A DNA stretch of 64,000 nucleotides from positions 40,635 through 104,634 of the forward strand of contig JAPOVQ010000015.1 in the NCBI GenBank assembly GCA_026708035.1. The letters are read 5' to 3'. This DNA comes from Chloroflexota bacterium (GTDB lineage: Bacteria > Chloroflexota > UBA11872). Of the stretch, positions 41,172-49,801 are shown one piece after another. A model generated the notes under the pieces. The model was not told the DNA's origin. It did no database searches and was given only the letters and a program-made list of their open reading frames with translations. Numbering within the stretch: position 1 is the stretch's first letter; each line of letters begins with the position of its first letter. The position numbers and the translations under genes are program-made.

Positions 41172-41238
41172 GCAAGCCAGTCCCCGTTCGCCCGCACGGA
41201 CGGGCGCGCGCCTAGGATACTCGGCGCCGGTCGGTCGC

Positions 41239-41577
41239 CTAGACCGCTGCCCAGTACTCGGGCGCCACGGTCAAACGCAGCTCTTGCACGTCGGCGTGGG
41301 CCACGCGGCGGCGTACGTCGTCCATGATCTGGGGCAGGTACATGGCCACGATCTGGGCGGACGCGTTCGATCGGCAGGCCAGAATCGCGGTCGTCCCCAC
41401 GTAGCCGGCCGGCTGGCAGCGAGCGGCCGCGTCGTCGCCCAAGACCGCCTGCAGGGCGCCTTCGATCGCTTCGGTGGTGTCGAGCCGACGGCGGCCGTAG
41501 CGCATGTCGGAGCGCTCGCCGAGCTCGGCCAGCAGATCGGCGAGCGGCCGGGCCTGGCCCGATCTACGCCGGGCCAT
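41239..41577 (-). CDS. DUF721/DciA-like protein
   Basis: A 112-residue protein matching the DciA/DUF721 family, which interacts with the replicative helicase and is typically encoded beside recF. The start overlaps the recF stop by 14 nt (41564-41577), confirming coupling. It contains the KH-like core ...ALQAVLGDDAAARCQPAGY and LRLTVAPEYW. Function in this lineage is inferred from the family; the recF neighbourhood supports a role in replication or replication restart. Confidence 0.8.
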   Translation of the reverse strand: MARRRSGQARPLADLLAELGERSDMRYGRRRLDTTEAIEGALQAVLGDDAAARCQPAGYVGTTAILACRSNASAQIVAMYLPQIMDDVRRRVAHADVQELRLTVAPEYWAAV

Positions 41578-42691
41578 GCGTGGCCCGAATGCAGCCGCGT
41601 TCGACCACCAGATGTGCCGCGCGGTCGAGCAGCGCCGCGTCCAGCCCGGCCGGATCGGCAGTGGTGACGATGGTCTGCGCCGACGGTGTCAGGCGTTCCA
41701 GCAGCAGACGCCGGTGGTGCGGGTCCAGCTCAGCGGCCACGTCGTCGAGCAGCAGCACCGGGCGTTCACCGGTTCGTCGCTGGGCAAGCTCGAATTGGGC
41801 CAACTTGAGTGCCACCCCCGCCAAGCGTAGCTGGCCGCGCGAGCCGAAACTGGCCAGCAGGTGCGTGCCGAGGTGGAGCGCGAGGTCGTCGCGATGCGGC
41901 CCCAGGCTGGTCACCCCGCGCTCGACGTCGCCGGTTCGCGCCTGACGCAGGGCCTCCACGTGCTCCGAGGGATCCGCGGCCGTCGCCGTGGCGGCGTAGC
42001 TGACGGCAAGGGATGGATCGTCGGTGATCTGCGCATACTCCGCCGCGAGCAGCGGTTGCATGGCCTTCACGAAGTCCTCCCGCCGCCGAACGACCTGTAC
42101 CGCGAGCGGGGCGAGGCGCGCGTCCCAGAAGTCCAGCTCCGGCGGCCGTCCGTGCCCGGCGCGGATACGGCGGAGCAACGCGTTTCGCCGCGTGAGCACC
42201 ACTTCGTAGTCGGCGAGCGTCGATACGTAGTCGCGATCGAGTTGCGCCAGCGCCATGTCCAGCCACCGCCGCCGCTCCCGCGGCGGTCCGGTGAGCAGCG
42301 TCAAGTCCGCCGGCGCAAAGCTGACGGCCTGCAGGCGGCCCGGCAGATCGGCCAGGCGTCGAGCGGCCCCGCCGATGCGCACCCGGCGTCGCACGCCGCC
42401 GCCGGCGCTCGTTCGAGCGACCACGAGCTCCAAGCGCTCCTCCCCGGACGCCCCCTGGACCTGCGCCCGGATGCGCGCGAAATGCGCCTCGTCCGGCGCA
42501 TCGACGTTGATCCAGGCGGCCTCGGGCCCACCGCGCATGCTGCGGCCGGTCGCCAGGATGTGCACCGCGTCCAGCAGATTGCTCTTGCCCTGGGCATTGC
42601 CCCCTTGAACCACGAGCGGGCCGACCGGCAACTCGAGATCAAGCCGCGCGTAGTTGCGAAAGTTGAGCAGATTCAGCGTGACGACATGCAT
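41564..42691 (-). CDS. recF: DNA replication/repair protein RecF
   Basis: A 375-residue ABC-type ATPase that loads RecA at gaps during recombinational repair. The Walker A loop is GGNAQGKSNLLDAVHILATG, followed by SMRGGPEAAWIN, the ABC signature region and Walker B VLLLDDVAAELDPHHRRLLLERL. The ATG at 42691 (MHVVTLNLLNFRNY) is the conserved start; the 18-residue extension to 42745 is not expected. Normally recF lies between dnaN and gyrB, but here it is bounded by a polysaccharide deacetylase and a DciA-like gene, so the replication-origin cluster is broken up in this genome. Confidence 0.95.
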   Translation of the reverse strand: MHVVTLNLLNFRNYARLDLELPVGPLVVQGGNAQGKSNLLDAVHILATGRSMRGGPEAAWINVDAPDEAHFARIRAQVQGASGEERLELVVARTSAGGGVRRRVRIGGAARRLADLPGRLQAVSFAPADLTLLTGPPRERRRWLDMALAQLDRDYVSTLADYEVVLTRRNALLRRIRAGHGRPPELDFWDARLAPLAVQVVRRREDFVKAMQPLLAAEYAQITDDPSLAVSYAATATAADPSEHVEALRQARTGDVERGVTSLGPHRDDLALHLGTHLLASFGSRGQLRLAGVALKLAQFELAQRRTGERPVLLLDDVAAELDPHHRRLLLERLTPSAQTIVTTADPAGLDAALLDRAAHLVVERGCIRATHGPA

Positions 42692-42757
42692 GAGACGGGG
42701 GAGCGGCAACCTACGCCGTGGAGCATCGGATGGGCGATTGTCCACCCTTGACGCAAA

Positions 42758-43990
42758 TCAGATCGGGGACTCGACCCCCTCGATGGCGGCCGCCTGGCGG
42801 ATGGCGCGGCGCGTCACCGCCAGCGACCCCCACGCATCCGCGGCCACGCGGCGCAGCTCGAATCGGCGGTCCAGCGAATGCACCATGCCGGCCACGGTCG
42901 TGACCGCCGCGCGATAGCCGGAATCGCGCACGAGCTGGATCACGTCGTCGTCGTAGAGTCCATTCGGATAGGCGAAGTAGTCGACGCCGTCGACGTCCCG
43001 CTCGAGATCGGCCCGCGACAGCACCACCTCCGCCTGCGCCGCGCCCAGGTTTTGCCTGATGAGAGACGGCAACCGGGCGTGGTTGAGCGTGTGCGAGCCC
43101 ACGGTCATGCCGGCGGCGCGCACCTCGCGCATCTGGTCGATGGTCATGTGGCCTTGCCCATGGCGGTCGAATCCCGGCAGGACGAAGAACGTGGCGGGAA
43201 CGCGCAGCTCGATCAGGACGGGCAGCGCGTCGTGGTATTGACCCACCCACCCGTCGTCGAAGGTCAGGGCGAACGCGCGCGGCGGCAGCGAGGCCCAACC
43301 CTCGATGGCCGCTACCAGGTGGTCGAAGGAGATCGGCTCCAGTCCCTCATTGAGCAGGGCGGTGAGGTGCTCTCGGAAGGCGTCCGCGCCGCGCGTGTGG
43401 TGATAGGTGAGCACGGGCGCGACCACCGGCTCGGGCGCTGGAATGACCGGTCGGTCAATGGGCGACGGTCCGCCTTCGCCACGGGCGCGCTCGTCGACGG
43501 TGAGTCCAACGAATAGCTCGCCAAGATTGCCGCGCACCGGTCGCCGGGTTCCGGGCGACACCGGCATGAGGCGCACGATCTCGCGCTGAAACAGCCGGGT
43601 CGGCGCGCCGCGCCAGGTGATCGGCGCGCCCACGCTGGCGCCGGCGCCGGCGCGGAGTTCAGGCGTCTCCAGCGCGGCCTCGAAGACTCCCAATGACTCG
43701 GGCGCGGCCTCCGCGCCGGCCAGCGCGCGGGCCATGTGTTCGCCGAGGTTCGTGCGCCGCGGCACGCCCACGGGCCATGGCCTCGACCGCCCAGGCGATT
43801 CCAGGCGGCCGTGGGTGAAATATTGGAGAAGACTGTCGTCGAGAAACACACCCGGCGTCAGGGGATAGCCGAGCTCGCGGGCGGCGCCGGCGCTCCGATA
43901 GGCGTGCAAGAAGGCCGCCTCGACGGGAATGCCGCTCAGTCCGCGCCAGCGCTCGACGTGGGCTTGGGCGTCGTCGCGATCGTCGGTCAC
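42758..43990 (-). CDS. Polysaccharide deacetylase with N-terminal LGFP-like segment
   Basis: A 410-residue NodB-family deacetylase that removes acetyl groups from GlcNAc polymers. The catalytic domain (about residues 185-390) contains TFDDGWVGQYH (Asp245, Asp246), and the zinc His pair in MTVGSHTLNHARL (His300, His304), then FAYPNG. The N-terminal part (about 20-165) resembles the extracellular module seen elsewhere in the window: FLHAYRSAGAARELGYPLTP and LLQYFTHGRLESPG. Unusually there is no signal peptide: the GTG at 43990 has an in-frame stop two codons upstream, so no extension is possible. Either export is non-classical or the start is internal. Confidence 0.85.
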   Translation of the reverse strand: MTDDRDDAQAHVERWRGLSGIPVEAAFLHAYRSAGAARELGYPLTPGVFLDDSLLQYFTHGRLESPGRSRPWPVGVPRRTNLGEHMARALAGAEAAPESLGVFEAALETPELRAGAGASVGAPITWRGAPTRLFQREIVRLMPVSPGTRRPVRGNLGELFVGLTVDERARGEGGPSPIDRPVIPAPEPVVAPVLTYHHTRGADAFREHLTALLNEGLEPISFDHLVAAIEGWASLPPRAFALTFDDGWVGQYHDALPVLIELRVPATFFVLPGFDRHGQGHMTIDQMREVRAAGMTVGSHTLNHARLPSLIRQNLGAAQAEVVLSRADLERDVDGVDYFAYPNGLYDDDVIQLVRDSGYRAAVTTVAGMVHSLDRRFELRRVAADAWGSLAVTRRAIRQAAAIEGVESPI

Positions 43991-44045
43991 GAGTCAGCCT
44001 GCGAGGCCGCGAGCGAGCACGGCGGCAGCGCCGCTGGGCGTGCGC

Positions 44046-45197
44046 CTAGCTCGGCAGCGCGCCACTCTGCGCGGCGACCTGCGCGCGGTAGTCGTCAGCC
44101 ATGTTCGTGGCGTCGGTCACCGCGGGGTCGGGCTCGAATTGGCCGCGCGCGGCCGCGACGACCGCGCGCAAGTTGGCGTCGGGCACCTGGGGCGGCACGG
44201 CGCACTCGGGCGCGATGATGTCAACCCCGGCGGCCAGCAGGTCTTCGATCTCCACCGCCACATCTTCGGGACGGCCCGTCAGCAGGGTGATGAAGTTGCT
44301 GGCATTGCCCACCAGCTTGTATTCGCCGACGGTCTTCTTGGCTTCGTGGGGATTGTTCTCGGTGGCGAAGTGGAAGGCCTCGAACCCAGCCTCGGTGATG
44401 TAGGGCATGCGGTCAATCGTCTTGCCGCAGCAGTGGAGAATCACCGGCCCCTCGATCAAGGGCGTGATCTTCTGGTGCACCGGCAGCAGGTAGTCGCGGT
44501 AGGTCTCGGCGCGCACCAGGTCGCCGGTGGAGTGGTCGGCGAGCGTGATCACGTCGGCGCCGGCTTCGAGCTGGGCGTTGGCGAACATCACCGACACATG
44601 CCGCAGCCGGTCGAGCACCTGGTGCACGTAGTCGGGGTCGAGGATCACGTTGATGAGGAATTCCTGCGGCCCGAACATGTGATAGGCCAGCGTCCACGGG
44701 CCCATGACCTTGCCCACGATGCCGGCGTCGGGGTGGTCGGCGCGCAGAATCTTGATCGCGTCGATGATGGCGCGCGACTCGCGGCGCTCCAGAAAGTCAT
44801 CGGGAATCTCGATGTCGTCGGGGGTGACCCACGGCGGGGGCGGTTTCACCGCCGGCATGCGGGGGCCGGTGATGATTTTGCCGCTGGACTTGTCGAACTC
44901 CCAGGGGTCCGAGCCCCAGTCGATCGTCGCGCCGAGGGCGGCCGCGCCCATGATGATGCAGAAATAGGGAGCGATGGTGTCGAAGCCGAGATCGGTGTAG
45001 CTGCGTTCGGCGAGCATCGCCACGGCTTCGGCGGAATAGTGGGCGTCGGGCCACTCGATGCCGAGCAGCCGCATCTGCTCGTAGGTGGCCAGGGACGTCG
45101 GGCTTCCCACGGCGATGGCGTCGGTGGGCTTGCCGAGCAGCGCGTTCACATAGCGTTCGCGGCCCGTCATCGTCGCTGCGCTGTCGGTCGCAGTCAT
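44046..45197 (-). CDS. Uroporphyrinogen decarboxylase / MtaA-like corrinoid methyltransferase family
   Basis: A 383-residue TIM-barrel protein of the UroD superfamily. The zinc-binding signature of methylcobamide:CoM-type methyltransferases is suggested by PVILHCCGKTIDRM, with GADVITLADHSTGDLV and VVGNAS-like strands around it. It has no strong similarity to haem-forming HemE at the usual arginine-rich N-terminal site. The likely role is transfer of methyl groups from a corrinoid protein or vinylogous substrate, as in methoxy-compound catabolism; this is inferred. No corrinoid-protein or activator gene is in the window. It is followed by RNase Y on the opposite strand. Confidence 0.8.
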   Translation of the reverse strand: MTATDSAATMTGRERYVNALLGKPTDAIAVGSPTSLATYEQMRLLGIEWPDAHYSAEAVAMLAERSYTDLGFDTIAPYFCIIMGAAALGATIDWGSDPWEFDKSSGKIITGPRMPAVKPPPPWVTPDDIEIPDDFLERRESRAIIDAIKILRADHPDAGIVGKVMGPWTLAYHMFGPQEFLINVILDPDYVHQVLDRLRHVSVMFANAQLEAGADVITLADHSTGDLVRAETYRDYLLPVHQKITPLIEGPVILHCCGKTIDRMPYITEAGFEAFHFATENNPHEAKKTVGEYKLVGNASNFITLLTGRPEDVAVEIEDLLAAGVDIIAPECAVPPQVPDANLRAVVAAARGQFEPDPAVTDATNMADDYRAQVAAQSGALPS

Positions 45198-45392
45198 TTG
45201 GCACTCCCGGTCTGCCGCCCGCCCACGCCTTGCCGTGGCCAGTATAGGTGGGAGGCCGCGGCGCTCCGGCGCACGGTGGCGCGTAAGTCAAATGCCCGTT
45301 AGCATCGGGTAGCTCCGCGCAATGCCGCGGGGCGCTTGCAGGCACGAACCCTTTGACGCCATACCCCACCATCAACCTATCGGAGGCTAGCC

Positions 45393-46946
45393 ATGGCTGC
45401 CCCGCTGATAGCGATCATCGCCGGCGTGGCGATGCTCGCCCTGGGGCTCGTGGCGGGCTACTTCTATCAAGTTTGGCTATCCGGATCGCGCATGCGCAGC
45501 CTCGCGCAGCGGGTCGAGGAGGAGCTGAAGGCCGCCGAAGCCCAGCAACGAGCCCTGATCGAGACGACCACGCGAAATGCGCGCCAAGCCTGGGAAGCGG
45601 GCGAGCGCGAACTGGCCGAACGTCGCCGCGAGATGCAGCGCCAAGAGCAGCGCGCGCAGCAGCGGGACGAGCGACTGGAGGCGCGCGCCGGGGCGCTTGA
45701 GGAGCGCGAGCGCGCGTCGTTGGCCCGCGAGGCCGAGCATGACGCCGCGCGCCGCCAGCTCGAGGCCGACGCGCAGGCGCAGGAAGCAGCGCGCCAGGAG
45801 CATCTGGCGGCGTTGGAGCGCGCGGCCAGCCTGACGCGCGATGAGGCGCGCACGGAGCTGGTGCGCAGCATCGAGCAAGAGGTGTCCGCCGACGCCGAGC
45901 AGATGGTGCGCCAGGTCGAGGCCGACGCCAAGGAGCGGGCGGAAGCCCGCGCGCGGTGGCTCGTGGGCCTGGCCCTGCAGCGCGTCGCCGCGTCCCACAC
46001 CACCGAGGTGACGACCTCGGTCGTGGACCTCAAGAACGACGACATGAAGGGCCGGATCATCGGACGCGAGGGCCGCAACATTCGCGCCCTGGAAGCGGCC
46101 ACCGGGGTCGACGTCATCATCGACGACACGCCCGAAACCGTGGTGCTCTCCGCCTTCGATCCGGTGCGGCGCGAGGTGGCGCGGGTGGCCTTGCGGCGCC
46201 TGACCGAGGACGGCCGCATCCATCCGGCGCGCATCGAGGAGGCCGTGGCCAAGGCTCAATCCGAGGTCACGGAAATCATCGCCCAGGAAGGCGAACGGGC
46301 CGCATTCGACGCCAAGATCACTGGGCTGCCGCCCGAGATCCTGCGCTACATGGGGCGCCTGCGCTTCCGCCACAGCTACGGACAGAACGTGCTCAGCCAC
46401 TCGGTGGAGGTCGCGCTGCTGGCGGCGACCATGACGAGCGAGGTTGGCGGCGACGTCGAGCTGGCGCGCACGGCCGGATTCGTGCACGACATCGGCAAGG
46501 GCATCGACCACGAGGTGGACGGCCCCCACGCGCTGATCGGCGGCGAGCTGCTGCGCCGCCACGGGGTGAGTGAGGACGTGGCGCACGCCGCGGAGGCCCA
46601 CCACTTCGAGGTGGAGCTACGCAGCTTCGAGGCCTTCGCCGTGGCGGCGGCTGACGCAATCTCGGGCTCGCGTCCGGGGGCGCGCCGCGAGACGGTGACG
46701 CGCTATCTGCAACGCCTGGAGAAGCTGGAGGAGATCGCCAGCTCCTTCGACGGCGTGAAGTCCTGCTATGCCATCCAGGCCGGGCGCGAGTTGCGAGTCA
46801 TGGTGCAGCCCAGCTCGATCGACGAGTTGGGCGTCCACCGCCTGACGCGGGAGATCGCCGACCGCGTGCAGGAGGACCTGGAGTACCCCGGGCAAATCAA
46901 GATCACGGCAATTCGGGAAACGCGCTCGGTCGAGTACGCCAAGTAG
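45393..46946 (+). CDS. rny: Ribonuclease Y
   Basis: A 517-residue membrane-anchored endoribonuclease that starts mRNA decay. Residues about 5-27 are a membrane helix, followed by a long coiled coil (about 30-200). The KH domain (KGRIIGREGRNIRALEAATGV) and the HD domain with FVHDIGKGIDHEVDGPHALIGGELL (His-Asp pair) come next, and the C-terminus VQEDLEYPGQIKITAIRETR matches RNase Y. Length and domain order are typical. Its presence supports a Gram-positive-like or Chloroflexota lineage. It is monocistronic, with a repeat-rich 511-bp gap downstream. Confidence 0.97.
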   Translation: MAAPLIAIIAGVAMLALGLVAGYFYQVWLSGSRMRSLAQRVEEELKAAEAQQRALIETTTRNARQAWEAGERELAERRREMQRQEQRAQQRDERLEARAGALEERERASLAREAEHDAARRQLEADAQAQEAARQEHLAALERAASLTRDEARTELVRSIEQEVSADAEQMVRQVEADAKERAEARARWLVGLALQRVAASHTTEVTTSVVDLKNDDMKGRIIGREGRNIRALEAATGVDVIIDDTPETVVLSAFDPVRREVARVALRRLTEDGRIHPARIEEAVAKAQSEVTEIIAQEGERAAFDAKITGLPPEILRYMGRLRFRHSYGQNVLSHSVEVALLAATMTSEVGGDVELARTAGFVHDIGKGIDHEVDGPHALIGGELLRRHGVSEDVAHAAEAHHFEVELRSFEAFAVAAADAISGSRPGARRETVTRYLQRLEKLEEIASSFDGVKSCYAIQAGRELRVMVQPSSIDELGVHRLTREIADRVQEDLEYPGQIKITAIRETRSVEYAK

Positions 46947-47396
46947 CGGCGCTGGATTCCCGCCTCAGCGGGAGCGACGGATGGGCGCGGCCCGGTGGCC
47001 CAGGCTGCGGGCAGCCTGGGAACGCGCGCTCGTGGGGCGTTCGCGACCCGCGCGATTGCGGCGACTCGGTGGCGTGGCGAGGCAGGAGCTTGACCCCCAT
47101 CCCAACCTTCCCCCTTGCAGGGGGAAGGTGTCGGAACGGACCTGAGAGTGCGGCGCGGCGCGTAGCGACGGGCGATTGGCCCGCAGGCGCATTGGGGCTG
47201 GATTCCCGCCTTCGGAGACCCTTGCGTAACCCTCCGTCATTCCGGCGGAGGCCGGAATCCAGTCCGGTCAAATGTGGAGGCGGGCCGGATTCCTGGCGTC
47301 GGGCGGGTCTGAGACCTGCCCCTACTGGACTTTGCAAAGGTTTGCCTTCGCGGGAATGACCGGGCGAAGGGACTCGCACCTGCCTTCCGACACGCG
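46947..47396. repeat. Repeat-rich intergenic region with two-palindrome element, copy 3
   Basis: Contains the CCCAGGCTGC/GCAGCCTGGG palindrome (46999-47020), a CCTTCCCCCTTGCAGGGGGAAGG hairpin near 47106-47128, and copy 3 of the dispersed element: ATTCCGGC/GCCGGAAT at 47239-47258 and GGGCGGGTCT with the partner GACCTGCCC at 47301-47321. No gene is visible. The promoter for the ArsR operon starts at its right end. Confidence 0.75.
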
Positions 47397-47450
47397 TTGA
47401 CAGCGCATCCGCCGCCGCGCTAGAGTCTAACGAAAGAAAAACTTTTCTTT
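47397..47450 (+). promoter_or_regulatory. Promoter and palindromic operator of the arsR-ino1 operon
   Basis: TTGACA at 47397-47402 and TAGAGT at 47421-47426 (18-nt spacer) form a sigma70-like promoter. A perfect 18-nt palindrome, AAAGAAAA-AC-TTTTCTTT (47433-47450), overlaps the predicted start point and lies 7 nt before the GTG of the ArsR-type gene. It is an AT-rich island in GC-rich DNA. The layout predicts autoregulation by steric block. Confidence 0.75.
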
Positions 47451-47457
47451 ATGTATT

Positions 47458-47823
47458 GTGCCTCCAACAACAACTCCGCCGGACGACTGGGACATCCTGG
47501 GCATGCGCTCGTATGCCCGGGCGCTCGGGTCGGGCACCCGCCTGCGGATCCTGCAGCGGCTGTCCGAGAACCCCGACCAGGGGGTGGCCGAGCTGTCCGA
47601 GGTCGTCGGCCACAGCCCACCGCTCGTGTCGTGGCACGTGCGACGGCTGCGCCAGGTCGGCCTGGTGCGGGCACGTCGTGAGGGGCGCCTGGTGAAGTAC
47701 TCGCTGGTCGCGGATCACCTGGAGGCCCTGCATCAAGAACTGACGACCTATTTGGAGCACTTGGTCACCGTGCAAAAGGCACACACCGCGGATCGCCCGG
47801 ATTCGGGCGCCGCACGTTCGTAA
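47458..47823 (+). CDS. ArsR-family transcriptional repressor
   Basis: A 121-residue winged helix-turn-helix protein. The core [60 protein letters not shown] is the canonical ArsR/SmtB DNA-binding domain. There is no ELCVCDL metal-binding motif, so a metal effector is not indicated. It starts at a GTG 7 nt after the palindromic operator and has no room for a Shine-Dalgarno, so it may be leaderless. It lies 10 nt upstream of ino1 and probably controls the whole inositol-lipid operon. Effector unknown. Confidence 0.9.
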   Translation: MPPTTTPPDDWDILGMRSYARALGSGTRLRILQRLSENPDQGVAELSEVVGHSPPLVSWHVRRLRQVGLVRARREGRLVKYSLVADHLEALHQELTTYLEHLVTVQKAHTADRPDSGAARS

Positions 47824-47833
47824 GGGAGTCACC

Positions 47834-48940
47834 ATGTCCACGGTTCGCGTTGGGATCATTGGCGTCGGCAACTGCGCCTCGTCGTTGGTGCAAGGGGTTG
47901 CGCACTATCGCAACGCCCCTGCCGATGAGTTCATCCCCGGGCTCATGCACACCGTGCTGGGCCCCTATCACGTTGGCGACATCGAGTTCTCGGCGGCCAT
48001 CGACGTCGACCGCAACAAGGTCGGGACCGACCTGAGCGAGGCGATCTACGCTGAGCCGAACAACACGGTGAAGTTCTCCGATGTCCCGCACCAGGACGTC
48101 GCGGTGGCGCGCGGCATGACCCACGACGGCATTGGCCGCTACATGGCGGACACGGTCGTCAAGGCCGACGGCTCCACCGACGACATCGTCGAGCTGCTGC
48201 AGGACACCCACACCGACGTGGTGATCAACTACCTGCCGGTGGGCAGCGAGGAAGCCACCAAGTGGTACGTGGAGCAGGTGCTGCAGGCCGGCTGCGCCAT
48301 GGTGAACTGCATGCCGGTGTTCATCGCGCGCGAGGACTACTGGCAGCAGCGGTTCGAACGAGCGCAGGTGCCCATCATCGGCGACGACATCAAGTCACAG
48401 GTCGGGGCCACGATCGTGCACCGGGTCCTGACCCGGCTGTTTCGGGATCGCGGCGTGAACCTTGAGCGCACCTATCAGCTGAACGTGGGCGGCAACTCCG
48501 ACTTCAAGAACATGCTGGAGCGCGAGCGGCTGGAGTCCAAGAAGGTCTCCAAGACCAACGCCGTGACGAGCCAGCTGGAGTACGACATCGGGCCGGGCAA
48601 CGTCCACATCGGGCCCAGCGACTATGTCGAGTGGCTCGGCGACCGCAAGTGGGCGTTCATCCGCCTGGAGGGTCAGTCCTTCGGCGGGCAGCCGCTTAAC
48701 CTGGAGCTGAAGCTCGAGGTCTGGGACTCGCCCAACTCGGCGGGCATCGTGATCGACGCCGTGCGCTGCTGCAAGATCGCGATGACGCGTGGGGTGTCCG
48801 GGGCGCTGGAAGGCCCGTCGGCCTACCTCATGAAGTCCCCGCCCATTCAATACACCGATGCCGAAGCCCACGACATGATGGAGGAGTTCATTGCGTCGGC
48901 CACGGTGGCGGCGGCCGGATCGGCGGCCGATCCCGCGTAG
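47834..48940 (+). CDS. ino1: Myo-inositol-1-phosphate synthase
   Basis: A 368-residue enzyme that converts glucose-6-phosphate to 1L-myo-inositol 1-phosphate with NAD, the first step of inositol-lipid synthesis. The Rossmann motif [60 protein letters not shown] and [12 protein letters not shown] all fit the short archaeal/actinobacterial type, as does [22 protein letters not shown] precedes the ATG. It is the first biosynthetic gene of a four-gene run (ino1-patA-pimA-pgsA), with no gap before patA. Confidence 0.96.
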   Translation: MSTVRVGIIGVGNCASSLVQGVAHYRNAPADEFIPGLMHTVLGPYHVGDIEFSAAIDVDRNKVGTDLSEAIYAEPNNTVKFSDVPHQDVAVARGMTHDGIGRYMADTVVKADGSTDDIVELLQDTHTDVVINYLPVGSEEATKWYVEQVLQAGCAMVNCMPVFIAREDYWQQRFERAQVPIIGDDIKSQVGATIVHRVLTRLFRDRGVNLERTYQLNVGGNSDFKNMLERERLESKKVSKTNAVTSQLEYDIGPGNVHIGPSDYVEWLGDRKWAFIRLEGQSFGGQPLNLELKLEVWDSPNSAGIVIDAVRCCKIAMTRGVSGALEGPSAYLMKSPPIQYTDAEAHDMMEEFIASATVAAAGSAADPA

Positions 48941-49801
48941 ATGATCGCGCTGTTCGAGCTCGGCTCGCATCTGGTCGGCTGGATACCGCGACCGATCTCG
49001 ACGGCGGTCGCGCGCGTGCTGGGCACGTTGATCTTCCTGCTCGTGCCGCGGGTGCGCCGCAACACGATCGCCAATATGTCGGTGGTGCTGGACCTGCCGC
49101 CGTCCGACCCGCGCGCGCAAGACCTCGCCCGGCGGTCGGTTGTGGCGTTCGTCGACCACGTGATCGACTTCCTGCGCAGCTTCCGGCTGTCGCAGGCGGA
49201 CTTGATCCGGCGAACGGTGCGCATCGAGGGCTTTGAGCACTTCAAGGCGCTCCACGAGCAGCGCAAGGGCGGCATCATGATCACGGCCCATTTCGGGAAC
49301 TGGGAGTGGTGCGGCGGGCTGGTCTCGCTGGACCATCCGACGCACGTGGTGGCGGAGACCATGCGCAGCCGTGCGGTGACCGGCATGCTGGACCACGTGC
49401 GGGCCAAGCTCGACCTCCAGAGCATTCAACTCGGGAACGCCGCGCGGGAGATCTTGCGGGCGCTGCGCCGGGGTGAATATGTCGCTCTGCTGGCCGACCG
49501 GCCCACCCCGGGACGAGGCGTTAAGGTGGAATTCTTCGGGCGCGAGGCGTGGGTACCGCCGGGGTCCGCCGCCCTGGCGCAGCGCGCCGGCAGTCCGCTG
49601 CTGGTGGGCGGCATGACGCGCAACGGCGACGGCACCTACACCGCACACGCGATGCCGCCCATCTTCTGGGACCGGAACATGCCGCGCGACGAGGCCGTGC
49701 AGCAGGGCATGCAGCAGGTGATGTGGGATCTCGAAGCGCTCATCCGCAAGGCGCCGGAGCAGTGGTATATGTTCCGGTCCATGTGGGAGGCCGCCGGCTA
49801 G
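48941..49801 (+). CDS. PatA-like lysophospholipid/PIM acyltransferase
   Basis: A 286-residue LPLAT/HtrB-family acyltransferase. An N-terminal hydrophobic segment and the acyltransferase site ITAHFGNWEW (His-xxxx-Glu) are present, followed by LLADRPTPGRGVKVEFFGRE. In mycobacteria PatA adds a fatty acid to the mannose of phosphatidylinositol mannosides. In the same position here, between ino1 and pimA, it is likely to do so. It starts directly after the ino1 stop, and its TAG overlaps the pimA GTG by one base. No lipid A genes are present, so a lauroyl-lipid A role is unlikely. Confidence 0.88.
   Translation: MIALFELGSHLVGWIPRPISTAVARVLGTLIFLLVPRVRRNTIANMSVVLDLPPSDPRAQDLARRSVVAFVDHVIDFLRSFRLSQADLIRRTVRIEGFEHFKALHEQRKGGIMITAHFGNWEWCGGLVSLDHPTHVVAETMRSRAVTGMLDHVRAKLDLQSIQLGNAAREILRALRRGEYVALLADRPTPGRGVKVEFFGREAWVPPGSAALAQRAGSPLLVGGMTRNGDGTYTAHAMPPIFWDRNMPRDEAVQQGMQQVMWDLEALIRKAPEQWYMFRSMWEAAG

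Noticed and set aside
48941..49801. PatA-like gene as a lipid A acyltransferase (HtrB/LpxL)
   Set aside because: No other LPS genes are present and the gene sits inside the inositol-lipid operon, so a PIM-type acyltransferase is more likely.
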